Part shown: in pieces, positions 63,379 to 64,000 of the stretch
Layout: each line of letters opens with the position of its first letter
Numbering within the stretch: position 1 is the stretch's first letter
From: Rhodoferax sp.
GTDB lineage: Bacteria > Pseudomonadota > Gammaproteobacteria > Burkholderiales > Burkholderiaceae_C
Reading direction: 5' to 3'
NCBI RefSeq assembly: GCF_028714215.1
Contig: NZ_JAQTMS010000002.1
Span: 62,001-126,000, forward strand
Length of the DNA stretch: 64,000 bases
The notes under the pieces: model-generated
What the model was told of the DNA's origin: nothing
The model's database searches: none
What the model saw: the letters and a program-made list of their open reading frames with translations, nothing else
Made by a program: the position numbers and the translations under genes

Positions 63379-63849
63379 CTATTGATGTGGCTCAGGTGCC
63401 ATGCGCAAAGGAATCGTCACCGGCCCATCGTTCACCAGATGGACCTGCATATCGGCACCGAATTGCCCGGTCTGCACGTTGGGGTGCACCCGTCTGGCCT
63501 GGGCCACAAAATACTCGTACAGCCGGCGTCCCTGGTCCGGTCTTGCCGCAGCCGTGAAACTCGGTCGGTTGCCACCCGAAGCATCGGCGGCCAGCGTGAA
63601 CTGGCTCACCACCAGCAGGCCTCCCGCGGTGCCGCGACCGTCCATGTCCTGCACGCTGCGATTCATCTTGCCGGCCGCATCGCTGAAAATGCGCAGCTTG
63701 CCGATCTTGGCCAGCATTTTTTCGCACTCGACTTCACTGTCGCCGCACTCGGCGCACAGCAGTACCAGCAGGCCGGCGTCGATCTCTCCCACCACTTGGC
63801 CATCAATCACGACGCGCGCCGTACTGACCCGTTGCAAGAGAGCCATCAT
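63379..63849 (-). CDS. dtd: D-aminoacyl-tRNA deacylase
   Basis: 156 residues from ATG 63849 (the next Met at 63846 is equally possible). The family core is [20 protein letters not shown], with [20 protein letters not shown] containing the SQFTL motif and the [20 protein letters not shown] motif, whose Pro enters the active site ('GNRPSF'). It releases D-amino acids and glycine mischarged on tRNA. It is 72 bases from the kinase gene on the same strand, and probably co-transcribed with the gene entering from the right. Confidence 0.94.
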   Translation of the reverse strand: MMALLQRVSTARVVIDGQVVGEIDAGLLVLLCAECGDSEVECEKMLAKIGKLRIFSDAAGKMNRSVQDMDGRGTAGGLLVVSQFTLAADASGGNRPSFTAAARPDQGRRLYEYFVAQARRVHPNVQTGQFGADMQVHLVNDGPVTIPLRMAPEPHQ

Positions 63850-63868
63850 GCCGGGCAACCAGAGAACT

Positions 63869-64000
63869 TCATAGCAGGTCCCGGGCGTCGTCAAAATGCG
63901 CCTCGACGTCGCTGGGCAGCAACTGGATGGTGGCGCGCAAGCCCGGCACCGCGCTCATCAGCGCCTGCTCGACACTGGTGCGCACCGCGGCGGCACGCCC
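63869..64000 (-). CDS. C-terminal part of an unidentified gene (partial at window edge)
   Basis: A leftward frame open to the window edge reads [20 protein letters not shown] then [14 protein letters not shown] and stops at 63869-63871, 19 bases before the dtd start. The short sequence with a ferredoxin-like beta-alpha-beta feel could be the tail of a cation-diffusion-facilitator-type protein, but I cannot confirm that. It is presumably co-transcribed with dtd. Confidence 0.45.
   Translation of the reverse strand, partial: GRAAAVRTSVEQALMSAVPGLRATIQLLPSDVEAHFDDARDLL

Overview
The window is a high-GC proteobacterial chromosome segment with tightly packed genes. Gene content points to Burkholderiales, most likely a Comamonadaceae relative of Rhodoferax/Polaromonas. 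The grounds are a SUF operon with SufU and Nfu, a LivJ-type ABC operon with short spacers, DUF2917 divergent from a LysR regulator, DUF6279 next to glmU, and a NnrS/YgbA/DUF2249 nitrogen-oxide cluster. The genus is an inference from remembered family distributions. No rRNA, tRNA or CRISPR array was seen.

Layout. 1-5.9 kb: the end of a DUF1800/DUF1501 pair, an internally deleted SRPBCC gene beside an intact SRPBCC/ArsR pair, an MFS transporter and a YegD-type Hsp70. 5.9-9.3 kb: nnrS, ygbA, a DUF2249 gene and fdxA, with an NsrR-like operator and two gene stubs. 9.4-13.7 kb: an operon of a metallophosphoesterase, an unknown 103-residue protein, a cytochrome P450, a SLAC1/TehA transporter and a PLP enzyme that has lost its catalytic core. 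13.9-15 kb: a MarR regulator, then CMD and Yip1 gene remnants. 15-21.9 kb: a 5-FCL paralogue and the operon sufA(deleted)-sufB-sufC-sufD-sufS-sufU-nfu, read leftwards, with an NsrR-like palindrome over its promoter. 21.9-25.1 kb: an accessory patch with an NAD-kinase fragment fused to a nucleotidyltransferase-fold gene, a phage-repressor-like gene, a promoter with paired operators, and small ORFs.

25.1-56.5 kb is mostly housekeeping: glmS, livG/F/J/H/M, an Lrp regulator, glmU, sdaA, a TfoX protein, DUF2917/LysR, a second 5-FCL, a lytic transglycosylase, a GST, a five-PAS GGDEF-EAL protein, trxC, a MidA-type methyltransferase, an SDR/folB pair, ttcA, a histidine phosphatase, YhhN, ruvAB, phoH, ybeY and a small cytochrome c. 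Set into this are a MITE-like inverted-repeat element (47.6-47.9 kb) and a coiled-coil Mrr-type nuclease gene.

56.9-63.3 kb is the most distinctive part. A consensus sigma-54 promoter precedes two orphan receiver proteins, one of which ends in a hydrophobic membrane tail. These are followed by a nine-heme, membrane-anchored cytochrome c and a cytochrome b561-type subunit. Facing them are an NtrC-family activator and a histidine kinase whose periplasmic domain carries heme-c motifs. I read this as a self-contained redox-sensing and electron-transfer module. The window ends with dtd and the tail of an unidentified gene.

A recurring oddity in the first 23 kb is genes that keep both ends but have lost the middle (SRPBCC, the PLP enzyme, SufA), together with stubs and fragments.
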